NCBI GenBank assembly: GCA_016201015.1
Contig: JACQDQ010000192.1
Span: 1 to 36,692 of the forward strand
Length of the DNA: 36,692 bases
Reading direction: 5' to 3'
Source: Pseudomonadota bacterium
GTDB lineage: Bacteria; Pseudomonadota; Alphaproteobacteria; CACIAM-22H2
This document shows, in pieces, positions 1 through 7,394 of the stretch. A program made the position numbers and the translations under genes. Numbering within the stretch: position 1 is the first letter of the stretch; every line of letters begins with the position of its first letter. The notes under the pieces were generated by a model. That model saw only the letters and a list, made by a program, of their open reading frames with translations, ran no database searches and had not been told where the DNA came from.

Positions 1-750
1 CACGGCCGGGTCAACGGCGCGCAGTTTCCCGGCCTCGAGCATTTCGTCGAGCTGCCGGTGGTCGTCTATCACAAGATTCCGACCGGGTTCATTTACAGCC
101 ACGCGCGCCGCATCAACGATCTCGTCACCATCCGCTTCCACGACCACTTCACGCCGAACATGGCGCAGAACGGCGGCATGTTCCAAAACTTCATGCAGCC
201 GAAGGTGTTCGGCCGCACCAGCCTGACCAAATGGGTGGTGCCGGTCGACAGCACCAACAGCCGCAAATTCGGCTGGCGCCACTTCAACGACCGCGACGAG
301 ACGCTGCGCCAGGGCAAGCGCGACGAGGTCGGCTGGGAGTCGGTCGACTTCTACGGCCAGACCGCCGATCGCGCTTACGAGGAGCGGCAGCGCAACCCCG
401 GCGACTGGGAAGCCTGGACCGGCCAGGGCCCGATCAACGTCCACCAGCGCGAGTACCTGGCGACGACGGACGAGGGCGTCGCCATGCTGCGCGGCAAGCT
501 CAAGCGCGACATCAAGCTGGTCGGCCAGGGCAAGCCGATCGCGCGGCCGCAGGGCACGCCGCAGAAGCCGGTGCCGACCTATGGCGGCGACACCATCCTG
601 CGCGTGCCGAAAAGCAACGTCGACGACCGCAAGCTGATGGCAGAGCTGCAGCGCGAGGTGGCGAAGGTCTATTTCGCCGCCGACAAATATGTCGGCGAGG
701 ACCGCGCGGCCTACATCAAGCGCGAGGTCGGCAAGCGCTTCCCGGCCTGA
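1..750 (+). CDS. Rieske ring-hydroxylating oxygenase alpha subunit, C-terminal part (5' end outside window)
   Basis: The frame is open from the first base to the TGA at 748-750, so only the C-terminal ~249 residues are present; the Rieske domain and true start lie upstream. The visible part resembles the catalytic (alpha-C, helix-grip) domain of phthalate/phenoxybenzoate-type Rieske non-heme-iron oxygenases. Supporting stretches are LTKWVVPVDSTNSRKFGW, typical of the active-site wall, and a tail with NVHQREYLATTDEGVAMLRGKL, like the conserved C-terminal helix that ends in MLR. Such enzymes use electrons from a reductase or ferredoxin and O2 to hydroxylate aromatic rings or demethylate. The next gene is a Rieske ferredoxin, which fits as electron donor. 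The substrate cannot be told from this fragment. The family call is firm; the subfamily is inferred. Confidence 0.82.
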   Translation, partial: HGRVNGAQFPGLEHFVELPVVVYHKIPTGFIYSHARRINDLVTIRFHDHFTPNMAQNGGMFQNFMQPKVFGRTSLTKWVVPVDSTNSRKFGWRHFNDRDETLRQGKRDEVGWESVDFYGQTADRAYEERQRNPGDWEAWTGQGPINVHQREYLATTDEGVAMLRGKLKRDIKLVGQGKPIARPQGTPQKPVPTYGGDTILRVPKSNVDDRKLMAELQREVAKVYFAADKYVGEDRAAYIKREVGKRFPA

Positions 751-800
751 TGCGCCGCCTGTCGACATCCCTTGCGCTGGCGGCCCCGCTGACGCCATGA
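750..800 (+). other. possible 16-codon ORF coupled to the oxygenase stop
   Basis: An ATG overlaps the oxygenase stop codon (TGATG at 748-752) and opens 16 codons reading MRRLSTSLALAAPLTP before a TGA. The start looks like a signal peptide (two Arg, then Leu/Ala). A second short frame from the ATG at 797 reads MIPGAAAAAAEASL and runs into the ferredoxin start region. This could be a decayed secretion-signal gene, a tiny coupled peptide, or chance in Ala-rich GC DNA; chance is most likely. Confidence 0.15.
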
Positions 801-852
801 TCCCCGGCGCGGCGGCGGCGGCCGCCGAGGCATCATTGACTAGGGGTCATAT

Positions 853-1185
853 GTGAGCGAGACGACGAGCGTGGAGTGGCACCTGGCCGTCAAGGCCGGC
901 GCGGTGGCCGAAGGCGAGGCCAAGCAGGTGGAGATCAAGGGGCAACTGATCGCCGTATGCAATATCGGCGGCACCTATTACGCCATCTCCGACGTTTGCA
1001 CGCATGAATTTGCCTGTTTCACCGACGGGTTCATCGACGGCGAGGAAGTGGAGTGCCCGCTGCACCAGGCCCGCTTCCACATTCCAACCGGCAAAGTGCG
1101 GTGCGCGCCGGCGACCGAGGACGTGCGCACCTTCCCGGTGAAGCGCGAGGGCGACGACATCTTCGTCGGCATCGGCGCCGGCTGA
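853..1185 (+). CDS. Rieske-type [2Fe-2S] ferredoxin
   Basis: This 110-aa soluble protein has the full Rieske cluster signature: C49-T-H51 and C68-P-L-H71, where two Cys and two His bind the [2Fe-2S] cluster. Length matches ferredoxins of three-component ring-hydroxylating dioxygenases (BphF/NdoA/CarAc type), which carry electrons from a flavin reductase to the terminal oxygenase. The chosen start is GTG at 853; the ATG at 851 in another frame is followed at once by TGA. It lies 102 bases after the oxygenase gene and 5 bases before the next gene on the same strand, so it probably serves the upstream oxygenase. No reductase gene is visible. NirD-like nitrite reductase small subunits share the fold, but the context favours a dioxygenase ferredoxin. 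Confidence 0.9.
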   Translation: MSETTSVEWHLAVKAGAVAEGEAKQVEIKGQLIAVCNIGGTYYAISDVCTHEFACFTDGFIDGEEVECPLHQARFHIPTGKVRCAPATEDVRTFPVKREGDDIFVGIGAG

Positions 1186-1190
1186 GACCC

Positions 1191-1607
1191 ATGGCCACGC
1201 TCTTCGTCGCGCGCAGCCTGACGCTGCAGAGATGGGCGGCCGAGGTCGGCCTCACCAAGCACGTCTACAAAGTCGGCCTCGCCGACGGCAAGGCGGAGGA
1301 TGCGGTGAAGGCGCTCAACGACGCCGCGCATGCCGGGGTGAACGACTGGAAGCTGCTCAAGAAGCAGGACATCGACCCGGCGGACGCGGCGGCGCCGTTG
1401 GATCGTCTGGCCCAACGGCAGAAGATGGTCGACCCCGGCTATTATCCGAAAATCCGCGGCGCCACCGGCTTGGTCAAGGTGAAGATCGCCAATGTCGCGA
1501 GCCAGATGCTGGTCAGGCAGGCCCTCGGCGGCGCCGACGCGACGCCGGCGAAACCCAAGCCGGCCGATATCGCCGCCTATCTGATCGGCAACGCGCTGGG
1601 CGGCTGA
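1191..1607 (+). CDS. uncharacterised 138-aa protein in the Rieske oxygenase operon
   Basis: I do not recognise this family. The ATG at 1191 lies 5 bases after the ferredoxin stop, so the two genes are almost certainly co-transcribed and perhaps translationally coupled. The frame continues open further upstream, but that would overlap the ferredoxin. The protein is soluble-looking, with no signal peptide or membrane segment. It has charged helical stretches (GKAEDAVKALNDAAHAG), a DPGYYPKIRGATGLVKVKI stretch and a Pro/Lys-rich linker (ATPAKPKPAD) near the C terminus. Cys is absent and it has two His, so a metal or Fe-S cofactor is unlikely. The operon position suggests an accessory role with the oxygenase, but no function can be assigned. 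Confidence 0.75.
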   Translation: MATLFVARSLTLQRWAAEVGLTKHVYKVGLADGKAEDAVKALNDAAHAGVNDWKLLKKQDIDPADAAAPLDRLAQRQKMVDPGYYPKIRGATGLVKVKIANVASQMLVRQALGGADATPAKPKPADIAAYLIGNALGG

Positions 1608-1622
1608 ACCGCGGCCGCGCCG

Positions 1623-2231
1623 CTAACTCCGGCGCACCAGGGCGAGACCGATTCCGGCGCCGATGAACAGGCCGCCGCTCAGGCGATTGAGCAGCCGTCC
1701 ACTGACGTTGAAGACGCCGCGCGCGCGGCCGGCGAGGCAGGCCCAGGCGCTGTCGAGCAACGCTGCAATGACGACGAACGTCACCGCCAGCAACGCGAGC
1801 TGCGCGGCGGGATCGCCGGCCGCATCGATGAACTGCGGCAGGAACGCCGCGTGAAACAGCATCGTCTTCGGATTTGACAGCGAGACGACGAAGCCGCGCC
1901 ACATCAGCGGCGGCGCCGCCGGCGCGGCCGGCTGTTCCATGTTGTCCGGGGCGGCGCGCCACTGGCGCACGCCGAGATAGACGAGATAGGCGACCCCCGC
2001 CCAGCGCAGCCATTCGAACCACTGCGACAGCAGGATCAACAGCGCCGTCATTCCCAGCACGGTGACGGCAACCTGAATCGCCTGCGCCGCGCTGGTGCCG
2101 GCGACGGTGATCAAGCCGCTGCGCGTGCCGTGGCGGATGCTGGTGCCGACGATGACCGCGACATTGGGGCCGGGAATGAGAATGAGGATGGTGCTGGCAA
2201 GAACGAATGCAAGGTAAAGATTCAGCGTCAT
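1623..2231 (-). CDS. LysE/RhtB-family amino-acid exporter
   Basis: This 202-aa inner-membrane protein has the usual LysE/RhtB layout of about six hydrophobic segments. It carries the family motif near the N terminus: the first helix ends in IPGPNVAVIVGTSIRHGTRSG, and the central loop reads VSLSNPKTMLFHAAFLPQF (the family's NPK...FF.A.LPQF). LysE-type proteins export amino acids or other small metabolites. The ATG at 2231 was preferred to a longer frame because it is preceded on the minus strand by a GGGGGAC ribosome site at good spacing and begins directly before the first helix. It is convergent with the Rieske operon (15 bases between stops). It lies downstream of the oxidoreductase genes but has its own 80-base leader. 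Substrate unknown. Confidence 0.88.
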   Translation of the reverse strand: MTLNLYLAFVLASTILILIPGPNVAVIVGTSIRHGTRSGLITVAGTSAAQAIQVAVTVLGMTALLILLSQWFEWLRWAGVAYLVYLGVRQWRAAPDNMEQPAAPAAPPLMWRGFVVSLSNPKTMLFHAAFLPQFIDAAGDPAAQLALLAVTFVVIAALLDSAWACLAGRARGVFNVSGRLLNRLSGGLFIGAGIGLALVRRS

Positions 2232-2311
2232 GTCGCGTCCCCCGGCGCCGTGATCGACACCGAACAAACTACCTTATCGTGGCGCAGGCGGATAGGCCGC
2301 GTGCCGCGGCG

Positions 2312-3367
2312 CTACCTGAGCGCGGCGTTGACCTTGGCCAGCACCCCGGCGCCGGGGCACAGCTCGCGCTCGCCGAGCTCGTTCAACGGCGCGGCGACGG
2401 TGTTGAGACCGGCATGCAGATCGACCGGTTCGGGATCGACGAAGAGCAGTCCGGTGACGACCTCGCCGGCGGCCTGGCGCTGCTGCAGATAGGTCATCGC
2501 CGCAATGCGGTCGTGCGGATCATAGTTCGTGGCGAGCTTGCGCAGATGGAGGATCGAGCCGTCGTGCTGCACGACGGTCTCCATCGTGCCCGGCGCATAA
2601 TCGGCGGTGATCTCGGCGCGCGGCGACATGATGTCCAGGCGGTTTACCGCCTCGTTATGCTCGCGCACATAGTCGAAGCTCTTGGTCGAGCCGGGATGGT
2701 TGTTGAAGGCGACGCACGGGCTGATGACGTCGATGAACGCCGCGCCTTGATGCAGGATCGCCGCCTCGATCAGCGGCACCAGCTGCACCTTGTCGCCGGA
2801 GAAGCTGCGGGCGACGAAGGTCGCGCCGAGCTGCAGCGCCATGCCGATGAGGTCGAGCGGAGCGTCGGAATTCACCGCGCCGCGCTTGCTCTTGGAGCCG
2901 CGGTCGGCGGTGGCGGAGAACTGTCCCTTGGTCAGGCCGTAGACGCCGTTATTCTCGACGATATAGACCATGTTGACGCCGCGGCGCATGACGTGCGCGA
3001 ACTGGCCGAGGCCGATCGAGGCGGAATCCCCGTCGCCCGACACGCCGAGATAGATGAGATCGCGATTGGCAAGATTGGCGCCGGTGAGCACCGACGGCAT
3101 GCGCCCGTGCACGCTGTTGAAGCCGTGCGAGTTGCCGAGGAAGTAGGTCGGCGTCTTCGACGAGCAGCCGATGCCCGACAGCTTGGCGATGCGGTGCGGC
3201 GGCAGGTCGAGATCGAAGCAGGCCTGGATGATCGCCGCGCTGATCGAATCGTGGCCGCAGCCGGCGCACAGCGTCGAGACCGAGCCCTCGTAGTCCCGCC
3301 GCGTATAGCCGAGCTTGTTGGTCGGCAGCGCGGGATGATGAAGCTTGGGCTTGGCGATATAGGTCAT
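2312..3367 (-). CDS. korB: 2-oxoacid:acceptor oxidoreductase beta (TPP) subunit, KorB-like
   Basis: This 351-aa protein is the thiamine-diphosphate subunit of a 2-oxoacid:ferredoxin oxidoreductase. The TPP/Mg motif is seen as GDGDSASIG (111-119) with NN at 139-140. Four cysteines, C34 and C37 (CAGCGH), C68 (GIGCSS) and C218 (ISPC), match those that bind the [4Fe-4S] cluster in two-subunit enzymes of this family. It would decarboxylate a 2-oxoacid, probably 2-oxoglutarate, with CoA to give the acyl-CoA, passing electrons to the cluster. Its ATG overlaps the alpha-subunit stop in an ATGA, indicating translational coupling. Substrate preference (2-oxoglutarate, pyruvate, or branched or aromatic oxoacids) is inferred from overall likeness only. 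Confidence 0.9.
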   Translation of the reverse strand: MTYIAKPKLHHPALPTNKLGYTRRDYEGSVSTLCAGCGHDSISAAIIQACFDLDLPPHRIAKLSGIGCSSKTPTYFLGNSHGFNSVHGRMPSVLTGANLANRDLIYLGVSGDGDSASIGLGQFAHVMRRGVNMVYIVENNGVYGLTKGQFSATADRGSKSKRGAVNSDAPLDLIGMALQLGATFVARSFSGDKVQLVPLIEAAILHQGAAFIDVISPCVAFNNHPGSTKSFDYVREHNEAVNRLDIMSPRAEITADYAPGTMETVVQHDGSILHLRKLATNYDPHDRIAAMTYLQQRQAAGEVVTGLLFVDPEPVDLHAGLNTVAAPLNELGERELCPGAGVLAKVNAALR

Positions 3368-5205
3368 GACATCACCTTGCGCAGCGGCCTGACGTTGGCC
3401 GGATCGAGCTGGTCGGCGATCCGCCCGAGGATGAACCGGGCGGTGATCGGCGTGCCGTCGTAGTGGAGGACGGCGACGAGCTTGGCGGGATCGAGGCCGC
3501 CCTCGGCGAGCAGCAGCGTGCGCAGCTGCGCGTCGCGATTCTGCTCGACGACGAAGACTCGGTCATGCGCGGCGACGAAGTCGATCACCTCGTCGTGGAA
3601 CGGAAAGCCGCGCAGGCGCAGCGCATCGAGCGGCAGGCCGCGCGCCTCGAGGCCGTCGAGGGCCTCCGCCATCGCCGGGCTGGTCGAGCCGTAATAGAGG
3701 ACGCCGAAGCGGCTCGGCTGCTTGGCGGCGCGGCGCACCGGCCGCGGCACCAGGCTCTTTGCCGTCGTGAATTTCTTGAGCAGCCGCTGCATGTTGTCGG
3801 CGTAGGCGTGGCCTTCCTCGGTGTAGCGCGCATAGCGGTCGCGCGAGGTGCCGCGGGTGAAGAACGAGCCGCGCTTCGGGTGCGTGCCGGGATAGGTGCG
3901 GTAGGGAATGCCGTCGCCGTCGACGTCGAGATAGCGGCCGAAATCCTTGCCGGCCTCGAGATCGTCGTAGGTCATCACCTTGCCGCGGTCGTAGCGGCGC
4001 GCGTCATCCCAGGCGAGCGGCGCGCAGAGCCGCTCGTTCATGCCGATATCGAGATCGAGCATCACGAAGATCGGCGTCTGCAGCCGGTCGGCGAGGTCGA
4101 AGGCGAGCGCGCCGAACTCGAAGCATTCGTGCGGATCTTCGGGCAGCAGCAGCACGTGCTTGGTGTCGCCGTGCGAGGCATAGGCGCAGCACAGGATATC
4201 GCCCTGCTGCGTGCGCGTCGGCATGCCGGTCGACGGGCCCGAGCGCTGCACGTCGAAGACCACCGCCGGGATCTCGGCGAAATAGGCGAGCCCCAGGAAC
4301 TCCTGCATCAGCGAGATGCCGGGGCCGGACGTGGCGGTGAAGGCGCGGGCACCGTTCCATGCCGCGCCGATGACGATGCCGATCGAGGCCAGCTCGTCCT
4401 CCGCCTGGATGATGGCGGCGCGGTTCTTGCCCGTATCGCGGTCGACGCGGTAACGGCGGCAATGGCTGGCAAAGGCCTCGGCCAGCGACGAGGACGGCGT
4501 GATCGGGTACCAGGCGGCGACCGTGGCGCCGCCATAGACGCAGCCTAGCGCCGCGGCGCTGTTGCCTTCGAGGAAGACGCGGTCGCCGACCTTGTCGGCG
4601 CGCCGCACGCGCAGGCCGATCGGACATTCCAGGTTCTGCAGCGCCCAGTCGCGGCCGAGATGGAGCGCCTGCACGTTGGGCGCGATCAGCTTGTCCTTGC
4701 CCTTGAACTGCTCGCCGATGAGCCTCTCGACCTCATTGACGTCGAGATCGAGCACGGCCGACAGCGCGCCGACATACATGATGTTCTTGAACAGCTGGCG
4801 CTGGCGCGGATCGCTGTAGGTGCGGTTGCTGATCTCGGTCAGCGGCACGCCGATGATGTTGATGTCATCGCGAAACTTCGAGCGCGGCAGCGGCTTCGAC
4901 GAATCGTAGAACAGATAGCCGCCGGGCTCGATGCCGGCGACGTCCTGGTCCCAGGTCTGCGGGTTCATGGCGACCATGAGGTCGACGCCGCCCCGCGTGC
5001 CGAGATAGCCCGCCTCGGAGATGCGCATCTCGTACCAGGTGGGCAGCACCTGGATATTGGAGGGGAAGATGTTGCGCGGCGTGCACGGCACGCCCATGCG
5101 CAGGATCGCCTTGGCGAAAAGCTGGTTGGCGCTCGCCGAGCCGGAGCCGTTGACGTTGGCGAACTTGACGACGAAGTCGTTGATGCGTTCTAGCGGCTGT
5201 GGCAT
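3364..5205 (-). CDS. korA: 2-oxoacid:acceptor oxidoreductase, fused gamma-alpha subunit, KorA-like
   Basis: This 613-aa protein has an N-terminal gamma domain (about 1-190; N20-GSGSASANQ and a TRGG at 70-73) fused to the alpha pyrimidine-binding domain. That domain carries the hallmark YPITPSSSLAE (233-243) and a TSGPGISLMQE segment. Fused gamma-alpha subunits are typical of two-subunit KorAB enzymes. The ATG at 5205 was chosen because the homologous N terminus begins there; the open frame continues upstream only as a shadow of the preceding gene. The start lies 16 bases inside the end of the upstream FAD subunit gene, and the stop overlaps korB, so the three genes form one coupled unit. The C-terminal domain (about 480-613) should contribute to CoA and partner contacts by family analogy. 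Confidence 0.92.
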   Translation of the reverse strand: MPQPLERINDFVVKFANVNGSGSASANQLFAKAILRMGVPCTPRNIFPSNIQVLPTWYEMRISEAGYLGTRGGVDLMVAMNPQTWDQDVAGIEPGGYLFYDSSKPLPRSKFRDDINIIGVPLTEISNRTYSDPRQRQLFKNIMYVGALSAVLDLDVNEVERLIGEQFKGKDKLIAPNVQALHLGRDWALQNLECPIGLRVRRADKVGDRVFLEGNSAAALGCVYGGATVAAWYPITPSSSLAEAFASHCRRYRVDRDTGKNRAAIIQAEDELASIGIVIGAAWNGARAFTATSGPGISLMQEFLGLAYFAEIPAVVFDVQRSGPSTGMPTRTQQGDILCCAYASHGDTKHVLLLPEDPHECFEFGALAFDLADRLQTPIFVMLDLDIGMNERLCAPLAWDDARRYDRGKVMTYDDLEAGKDFGRYLDVDGDGIPYRTYPGTHPKRGSFFTRGTSRDRYARYTEEGHAYADNMQRLLKKFTTAKSLVPRPVRRAAKQPSRFGVLYYGSTSPAMAEALDGLEARGLPLDALRLRGFPFHDEVIDFVAAHDRVFVVEQNRDAQLRTLLLAEGGLDPAKLVAVLHYDGTPITARFILGRIADQLDPANVRPLRKVMS

Positions 5206-6977
5206 GCGGCCCCCGCATGTGTCATGTCGAGATAGTATTTCTGCATGTCCCAGGCTCCGGTCGGACAGCGCTCGGCGCACAGGCCGCAGTGCAGGCAGAC
5301 GTCCTCGTCCTTGACCATGACGCGGCCGGTTTTCAGGTCCTGCGACACGTAGAGGTCCTGGCCGGCGTTCTTCGCTGGCGCGCTCAGGCGCTGGCGTATA
5401 TCCGCTTCCTCGCCGTTCGGCGTGAAGGTGATGCAGTCCATCGGGCAGATGTCGACGCAGGCGTCGCACTCGATGCACAGCGTGTGGGCGAACACGGTTT
5501 GCACATCGCAGTTGAGACAACGCTGCGCCTCGGCAAAGGCGAGCTTCGGATCGAAGCCGAGCTCGACCTCCTCCTTGATATTGCGCAAGGTGATCGTCTG
5601 GTCCTTGAGCGGCACCTTGTAGCGCAGGTCGAGCGAGACGTCGTTGTCGTAGCTCCACTCGTGGATTCCCATCTTCTGGCTCATCACGTCGACCATCGGC
5701 GGCGGCCGCACGTGCACGTCCTCGCCCAGGCATAGCTTGTTGATCGAGATCGCCGCGTCGTGGCCGTGCGCCACCGCCCAGATGATGTTCTTGGGCCCGA
5801 ACGCGGCATCGCCGCCGAACAAGACGTTGGGCAGGCTCGATTGCATCGTCGCCGGATCGACCTTCGGCATGCCCCAGCGGTCGAACTCGATGCCGACATC
5901 GCGCTCGATCCAGGGGAAGGCGTTCTCCTGGCCGACCGCGACGAGCACATCGTCGCATTCCATATGAATTTCGGGCTCGCCGGTCGACACCAGGTTGCGG
6001 CGGCCCTTGTCGTCATACTTCGCCGCGACCTTTTCGAACATCATGCCGGTCAAGCGCCCGCCGGCATGGGTGAATGATTTGGGAACGAGGAAGTTATGGA
6101 TCGGGATGCCTTCGTGCATGGCATCCTCCTTCTCCCACGGCGACGCCTTCATCTCCTCGAAGCCGCTGCGCACGACGACGCGCACATCCTCGCCGCCGAG
6201 GCGCTTGGACGAGCGGCAGCAATCCATCGCCGTGTTGCCGCCGCCGAGCACGATGACCCGCTTGCCGATCTTGTTGATATGGCCGAACGAGACGCTGGCC
6301 AGCCAGTCGATGCCGACATGGATGTTGGCCGCCGCCTCCTTGCGCCCCGGCATGTCGAGGTCGCGGCCGCGCGGCGCGCCCGTGCCGACGAAGATCGCGT
6401 CGTAGCGCTCGGCGAGCAGCGCCTTGAAGCTGTCGATGCGGCGCCCCAGCCGCAGTTCCGGCCCCATGTCGACGATGTAGTTCACTTCCTCGTCGAGCAC
6501 GGTCTCGGGCAGGCGAAACTTGGGAATCTGCGTGCGCATCATGCCGCCGGCCCGCGCATCGCCATCGTAGATGACGACCTGGTAGCCGAGCGGCAGAAGA
6601 TCGCGCGCCACCGTCAGCGAGGCCGGCCCGGCGCCGATGAGGGCGACGCGCTTGCCGTTCCTGGTGCTCGGCGCCTTTGGCAGGAGGGAGCGGATGTCGT
6701 CCTTGTAGTCGGCCGCGACGCGCTTCAAGCGGCAGATCGCGACCGGCTCCTTCTCCACGCGACCGCGGCGGCAGGCCGGCTCGCAGGGGCGGTCGCAGGT
6801 GCGCCCGAGGATTCCGGGGAAGACGTTGGATCGCCAGTTGATCATGTAGGCGTCGCTGTAACGGCCCGCGGCGATCAGCCGGATATACTCTGGCACGGGC
6901 GTATGGGCGGGGCACGCCCACTGACAATCGACAACTTTGTGGAAGTAGTCGGCAACGCCAATATCGGTAGGCTTCAA
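5190..6977 (-). CDS. FAD/NAD(P)H oxidoreductase with GltD-type core and two 4Fe-4S motifs, electron-transfer subunit of the Kor complex
   Basis: This 595-aa protein has a GltD-like N-terminal Cys region (WACPAHTP and TCDRPCEPAC), an FAD dinucleotide-binding site (ALIGAGPASL, about 113-122), an NADPH site (VIVLGGGNTAMDCC) and a C-terminal double ferredoxin module. The module's Cys motifs are CIECDACVDICPMDC (501-515) and CLHCGLCAERCPTG (561-574). It probably moves electrons between NADP(H) and the KorAB iron-sulphur cluster or a ferredoxin. A similar three-part 2-oxoglutarate:NADP+ oxidoreductase is known from Azoarcus evansii. The start is a TTG at 6977 preceded by GAGGAG with 8 bases spacing; an ATG directly behind GAGGAG is out of frame and stops after two codons. 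First gene of the korCAB-like operon. Confidence 0.88.
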   Translation of the reverse strand: MKPTDIGVADYFHKVVDCQWACPAHTPVPEYIRLIAAGRYSDAYMINWRSNVFPGILGRTCDRPCEPACRRGRVEKEPVAICRLKRVAADYKDDIRSLLPKAPSTRNGKRVALIGAGPASLTVARDLLPLGYQVVIYDGDARAGGMMRTQIPKFRLPETVLDEEVNYIVDMGPELRLGRRIDSFKALLAERYDAIFVGTGAPRGRDLDMPGRKEAAANIHVGIDWLASVSFGHINKIGKRVIVLGGGNTAMDCCRSSKRLGGEDVRVVVRSGFEEMKASPWEKEDAMHEGIPIHNFLVPKSFTHAGGRLTGMMFEKVAAKYDDKGRRNLVSTGEPEIHMECDDVLVAVGQENAFPWIERDVGIEFDRWGMPKVDPATMQSSLPNVLFGGDAAFGPKNIIWAVAHGHDAAISINKLCLGEDVHVRPPPMVDVMSQKMGIHEWSYDNDVSLDLRYKVPLKDQTITLRNIKEEVELGFDPKLAFAEAQRCLNCDVQTVFAHTLCIECDACVDICPMDCITFTPNGEEADIRQRLSAPAKNAGQDLYVSQDLKTGRVMVKDEDVCLHCGLCAERCPTGAWDMQKYYLDMTHAGAACHSR

Positions 6978-7110
6978 CGCGGCATCTCCTCGGGCACTCG
7001 GCGAGCGGGGCTATAAATCGGCCGGACCGATGCGTCAACCGGCGCGAGCTGCCCCGTCGCGCGGTCTTGTGACCGTCGTCGTGGTCTGCCCGGAATCGCC
7101 AGACCATCCA

Positions 7111-7140
7111 ATTGGGCACCTTCGGACGGCTTGCTGTCAA
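7111..7140 (-). promoter_or_regulatory. candidate promoter for the Kor operon
   Basis: On the minus strand a perfect -35 hexamer TTGACA (7140-7135) is followed after 18 bases by CCCAAT (7116-7111), a weak -10 with three matches. It points toward the FAD subunit gene and would give a leader of about 125 bases. The -35 is strong; the -10 is doubtful. Confidence 0.35.
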
Positions 7141-7164
7141 GGGATGGTCGATGGTCCCCCACCC

Positions 7165-7180
7165 ATATTAATCCTAATAT
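7165..7180. promoter_or_regulatory. AT-rich inverted repeat, candidate operator
   Basis: ATATTA (7165-7170) and TAATAT (7175-7180) form a perfect 6-base dyad around ATCC, directly followed by TTTT. A further pair, GGGATG at 7141-7146 and CATCCC at 7190-7195, brackets it. The dyad sits just upstream of the minus-strand TTGACA, a position suited to an activator or an UP-like element. Function is inferred from position and base composition only. Confidence 0.35.
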
Positions 7181-7317
7181 TTTTAAGGACATCCCGGCCG
7201 GCGCAAACCTCGAAACGATCCGCCGTGTGTGGCCGACAGACAGCCAAACAGGCGTCGCACCGCCGGCAAGCGCCGCAACCATCATTCCCGAAAAACGGTC
7301 AGGAGCCTGAACCAAAA

Positions 7318-7346
7318 TTGAAATTCCCTGGCTCCGGCGTCATAGT
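7318..7346 (+). promoter_or_regulatory. candidate promoter for the aapJ-like gene
   Basis: TTGAAA (7318-7323) and CATAGT (7341-7346) are spaced by 17 bases and resemble a sigma-70 promoter (four matches in the -10). They lie 48 bases upstream of the ATG at 7395. No mapping data; matched by eye. Confidence 0.35.
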
Positions 7347-7394
7347 CGCGGCGCGGCGCAGGGCGGCAAACCACGAACCGGGAAGACAATTAGC

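Larger units (their letters stand above)
6978..7394. other. 417-base divergent intergenic region between the Kor operon and aapJ-like gene
   Basis: I find no convincing gene here. Open frames on both strands have Pro/Arg-rich, atypical composition and no ribosome site. The region must hold promoters for the two diverging genes. Candidate elements, listed separately, are a perfect TTGACA on the minus strand (7135-7140), an AT-rich dyad (7165-7180) and a plus-strand promoter-like pair (7318-7346). The stretch around 7159-7192 is unusually AT-rich compared with its surroundings. Confidence 0.6.

Noticed and set aside
2207-3463. A 418-codon plus-strand frame opposite korB
   Set aside because: The minus strand encodes a full TPP subunit with its cofactor motif and cysteines; the plus frame is motif-free.
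5206-5958. Upstream extension of korA
   Set aside because: The extension translates to Arg-rich sequence over the FAD subunit gene; korA homology starts at the ATG at 5205.
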